From NCBI GenBank assembly GCA_037102815.1, contig BTPP01000005.1, forward strand, positions 2,604,001-2,668,000: a DNA stretch of 64,000 nt. The letters are read 5' to 3'. A program made the position numbers and the translations under genes. Source of the DNA: Neurospora intermedia. Lineage: Eukaryota; Ascomycota; Sordariomycetes; Sordariales; Sordariaceae. Below are positions 61,514 to 64,000 of this stretch, piece after piece. The notes beneath the pieces were generated by a model. It was not told where the DNA came from. It made no database searches and worked only from the letters and a program-made list of their open reading frames with translations. Positions within the stretch are counted from its first letter, which is position 1. The number at the start of each line of letters is the position of its first letter.

Positions 61514-64000
61514 TTTTGCTGTATGTGATGTGTGTTGTCGTGAGGATGAGTCGGGGAGATGAGAGTGGACGAGAGCGTTATGAGATATCGATGTGTGCAT
61601 GTAAGTGAGGTGTGGTGGTGGTTCGATTGTTTTACTTTTTGTCCCAGGTTACTTAGTCACTAAACTCCAAAAGTTTCCAAAACGGGATGCTGGGTCGAGA
61701 ATCGGTAGTAGTGGAGCACCTAGCTAGGTACAAAGGGTAGGTAGTGTAGTGTACATAGATGGCCCCGGTAGAGCTGGCCGTTTCAGATACAGGATTGCTG
61801 GTACAAACTCTAGTGACACTTTCAATATTCAATGTTTCCATGCGTCCCGTAGACGAGCAATTCTTTGACTCAATCATTGGTATTTGCCAATGCTGTCAAC
61901 AGTTCTTGGGCGTTGAAAGTAGTAACCTCAGCGCCCTTGGATTTGCCTCTCGGATTTTTGAGGTGGTATTGCTTGCTCAAGTGGTGCTTGATAGAGTTAC
62001 CTGTACCTTGCTTTTGCAGCTCCCTCACGCTCACAAAAATGCTCCAAACTCCATGCGGGACTTTGTTTCAATGCTTCTTACATGGAACATTCGCAAGCTT
62101 CCCCCCCAGTGTGCTGCCTGTGCATATGTAGTGCGTTCTGCCGTGATCTGGAAAGACAACCGCAAGAGAGTGCGAGAAGTTGAACCAAATGTCACATGTT
62201 GGGCCCTGAGTGCTGATTGGGCGCAAGTATCTGCAGCGGCGGTACCAACGGCGGGGCGAACTTTTGAGTACCGGTTGTGTACATATCATACATAGTACAC
62301 TACAAGGAAGATGAAATGTCGGTCCTCGTTCGCGAGCTGTCAAGAATCGATCCATTCTTGGTTTTGTCCTTCAGTCCGTTCAATAACCAGTTTATTATAG
62401 ATTGCGGTTTTCATCTTTTCAACCATGATAGAATCTGGGCTCGATCGGCTCGTAGTGTAGACGGCCAAGTGGAGACGATAATTTGGTCCCTGGATGTCGG
62501 CCTCGAAAATGATCGAAAATCATGAACACAAGCGAGTTCAATTTTGGCTGGGGGGTCACAGACCATGCCTAGTTTGGACGGATTTCAATGTGGAGATGAT
62601 TCAACGCCTCTTCTTTTTTAAAGAAGCTCGGACCATCAAAAAAAAGCCAAACGGAAATGGCTCATGCGCGGTTCGCGGATGGCGGGAAGACCAGGCCAAA
62701 GACCAAAAAAAGGATCAGGTCTTGGCAAGTTAAACTTTCAAGAATGCCAATTTTTTTTTTCGTTGTTTCGTGCGTGTCTTCCACAGCCTGGGGCCGCCAA
62801 TCAGAGGCTGAGACATGGGGATCCGCAATTGTGCATTTTGCATTTTTGGTGAACTGGCTGCACGAGCCCACGGGCTGCACATCTTGAGACTGCAGCCGTG
62901 CTGGGCGAATCGGGTTAGCGCGGTGAGCAGCCGTCCCATGCTCCTCGGGCTTCCATTGGGCTTAGTGGCGACTCAAGCTCGGGGGCGCCACCGGCCACCC
63001 AACTCATCGACAATTCACGGGTACGTACCGGTACGTATCGTTCGTTTCGGTCGGTCTGTCATGAACGTGTGAGGTGGCAGCAGTGAGCGACATCCATTTG
63101 ACGGGGAATGAACATGAAGCATGAGGATGGATGGGGGACTGGGAACGGTGCATCACTGGGCTTGGCGGCCGCAGGGCATTTTGGGCACCGATCTTGAATG
63201 CCAAAGATGCAAGCAAAGGGGGGAAATACTGTGGTACATATGTACACTCGCAGTATGTACCAGAAAAGAGTTAGGTTTCTTGGCCGCACGGACTCCTTCA
63301 AGATTCGTGGTGCAGCGTTCCATGAAAGAACGAACAGAACCTAACGAAACGGGAACGAATTTGAGATCCACCCATTTCCCTTCTCCATCCAATCTTTAAT
63401 CGCCCACTTCGTCCTTCAAATCCAGCTCTTTCTTGGGCTGCGCCAATGCCATCCGTTGACCGTCCTCCATCAAAAGTCACAAGAGCGGTGTACCTAGGTA
63501 CTTCCTTTTACTCCTGCCTTACCGTATCGTCGGACCCCAGTGCCGTTGTAGGTACATACAAGTACATGTCAAGAACCCCGGATTCCCATTTTCCAGGGCC
63601 ATCGAGAATCTAGGCTGGTATCCGATAGTTCCTTACAGTACCTTACCACGTTACCGTAACCTTGCAGCCTCGCTCTCCAGGGCTCCACCAGTGTAACACC
63701 CCCTCCGTCTCCGCCAAAGTGTCCGCTAGTAGTTCGCCGGCCGATGAGGACTCGAACAAGTTGAGGAAACCGCGAAAGAAGCAAGCCAGGAAGAAGCACG
63801 GACAGCGAGCCGAGAACTGGACAAGTTGCGAGACCAACAGGACGGCAGTACACTTCAGGCTAGGCTATCTAAGGTCGGTACAAGCAGGCTACCCGACCGC
63901 AGCAGCCAGAGACGGGAGCCCTACAGAGGACAGGCCTTCCATAATCATTACCTACAATACTCTACTTTTTGAGGATTTCCGATCTCTCGGCCGACATCGT
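61514..64000. other. Right-end intergenic region
   Basis: Deoxyhypusine synthase promoter, then 2.4 kb without a clear gene. The open frame 61759-62295 (+) begins with ATG but has no motif and unusual codon use. Two TACACTAC words (61741, 62452) and TACCTAGGTA (63493) occur. A coding-like stretch near the edge is listed separately. Confidence 0.55.
63748..63972 (+). other. Coding-like 74-codon stretch of unknown origin
   Basis: An open frame without ATG, rich in Glu, Arg, Gln and Ala in its first half (EETAKEASQEEARTASREL), which would form a charged helix or coiled coil, then basic and polar. It could be an exon of a gene lying mostly beyond the window or a fragment of a repeated element. 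The sequence here cannot separate these. Confidence 0.25.

Noticed and set aside
61759-62295. 178-codon plus-strand ORF starting with ATG
   Set aside because: No recognisable domain, scattered cysteines and codon use unlike the firm genes.

Overview
The window is nuclear DNA of a filamentous ascomycete, almost certainly Neurospora (N. crassa or a very close relative). The spliced ATP synthase beta gene gives exactly 519 residues and agrees with the N. crassa ATP-2 sequence as I remember it. Introns are short (50-116 nt) and begin mostly with GTAAGT, GTATGT or GTGAGT. Intergenic DNA is long, full of microsatellites and free of ORFs. Coordinates were counted by hand, so exon edges may be off by one base in places.

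Layout. The left 18 kb is gene-poor. It holds a small DNA transposon-like element with terminal inverted repeats (2758-3099), a cluster of pentanucleotide repeats (3.6-4.6 kb) and weak hypothetical minus-strand genes (4.8-7.7 kb). An RGS-domain gene follows (17984 to 19105 or 19816, +), with an in-frame UAG splitting its coding-like frame. Next come ORC5 (23113-24820, -), a repeat-rich and partly AT-rich gap, and then a dense housekeeping half: atp-2 (28062-30286, -), glycogen branching enzyme (31429-33990, -), mitochondrial ClpX/Mcx1 (35942-37931, +), CIA1 (38726-40129, +), 2-oxoglutarate dehydrogenase E1 (42729-45921, -), TFIIH subunit Tfb1/p62 (48299-50269, +), Vps11 (50813-54065, -), lipoate-protein ligase (54485-55942, -), chorismate synthase (56743-58164, +), HMG-CoA lyase (58762-60043, +) and deoxyhypusine synthase (60372-61513, -). 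The last 2.5 kb has no clear gene, only a 74-codon coding-like stretch near the edge.

Function. Five of the twelve firm genes act in mitochondria: ATP synthase beta, ClpX, 2-oxoglutarate dehydrogenase E1, lipoate ligase (lipoate is the cofactor of the E2 partner of that E1) and HMG-CoA lyase. The others serve DNA replication (ORC5), transcription and repair (Tfb1), vacuolar fusion (Vps11), cytosolic Fe-S assembly (CIA1), aromatic amino acid synthesis (chorismate synthase, with a CPC1/Gcn4-type site upstream), eIF5A hypusination, glycogen branching and G-protein signalling. This looks like ordinary eukaryotic gene order, not a functional cluster. I found no defence system, secondary-metabolite cluster, CRISPR array, tRNA or 5S gene. 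The points most worth a second look are the in-frame stop in the RGS gene, the TA-flanked inverted-repeat element, and an 8-mer (TACACTAC) strongly over-represented between genes.
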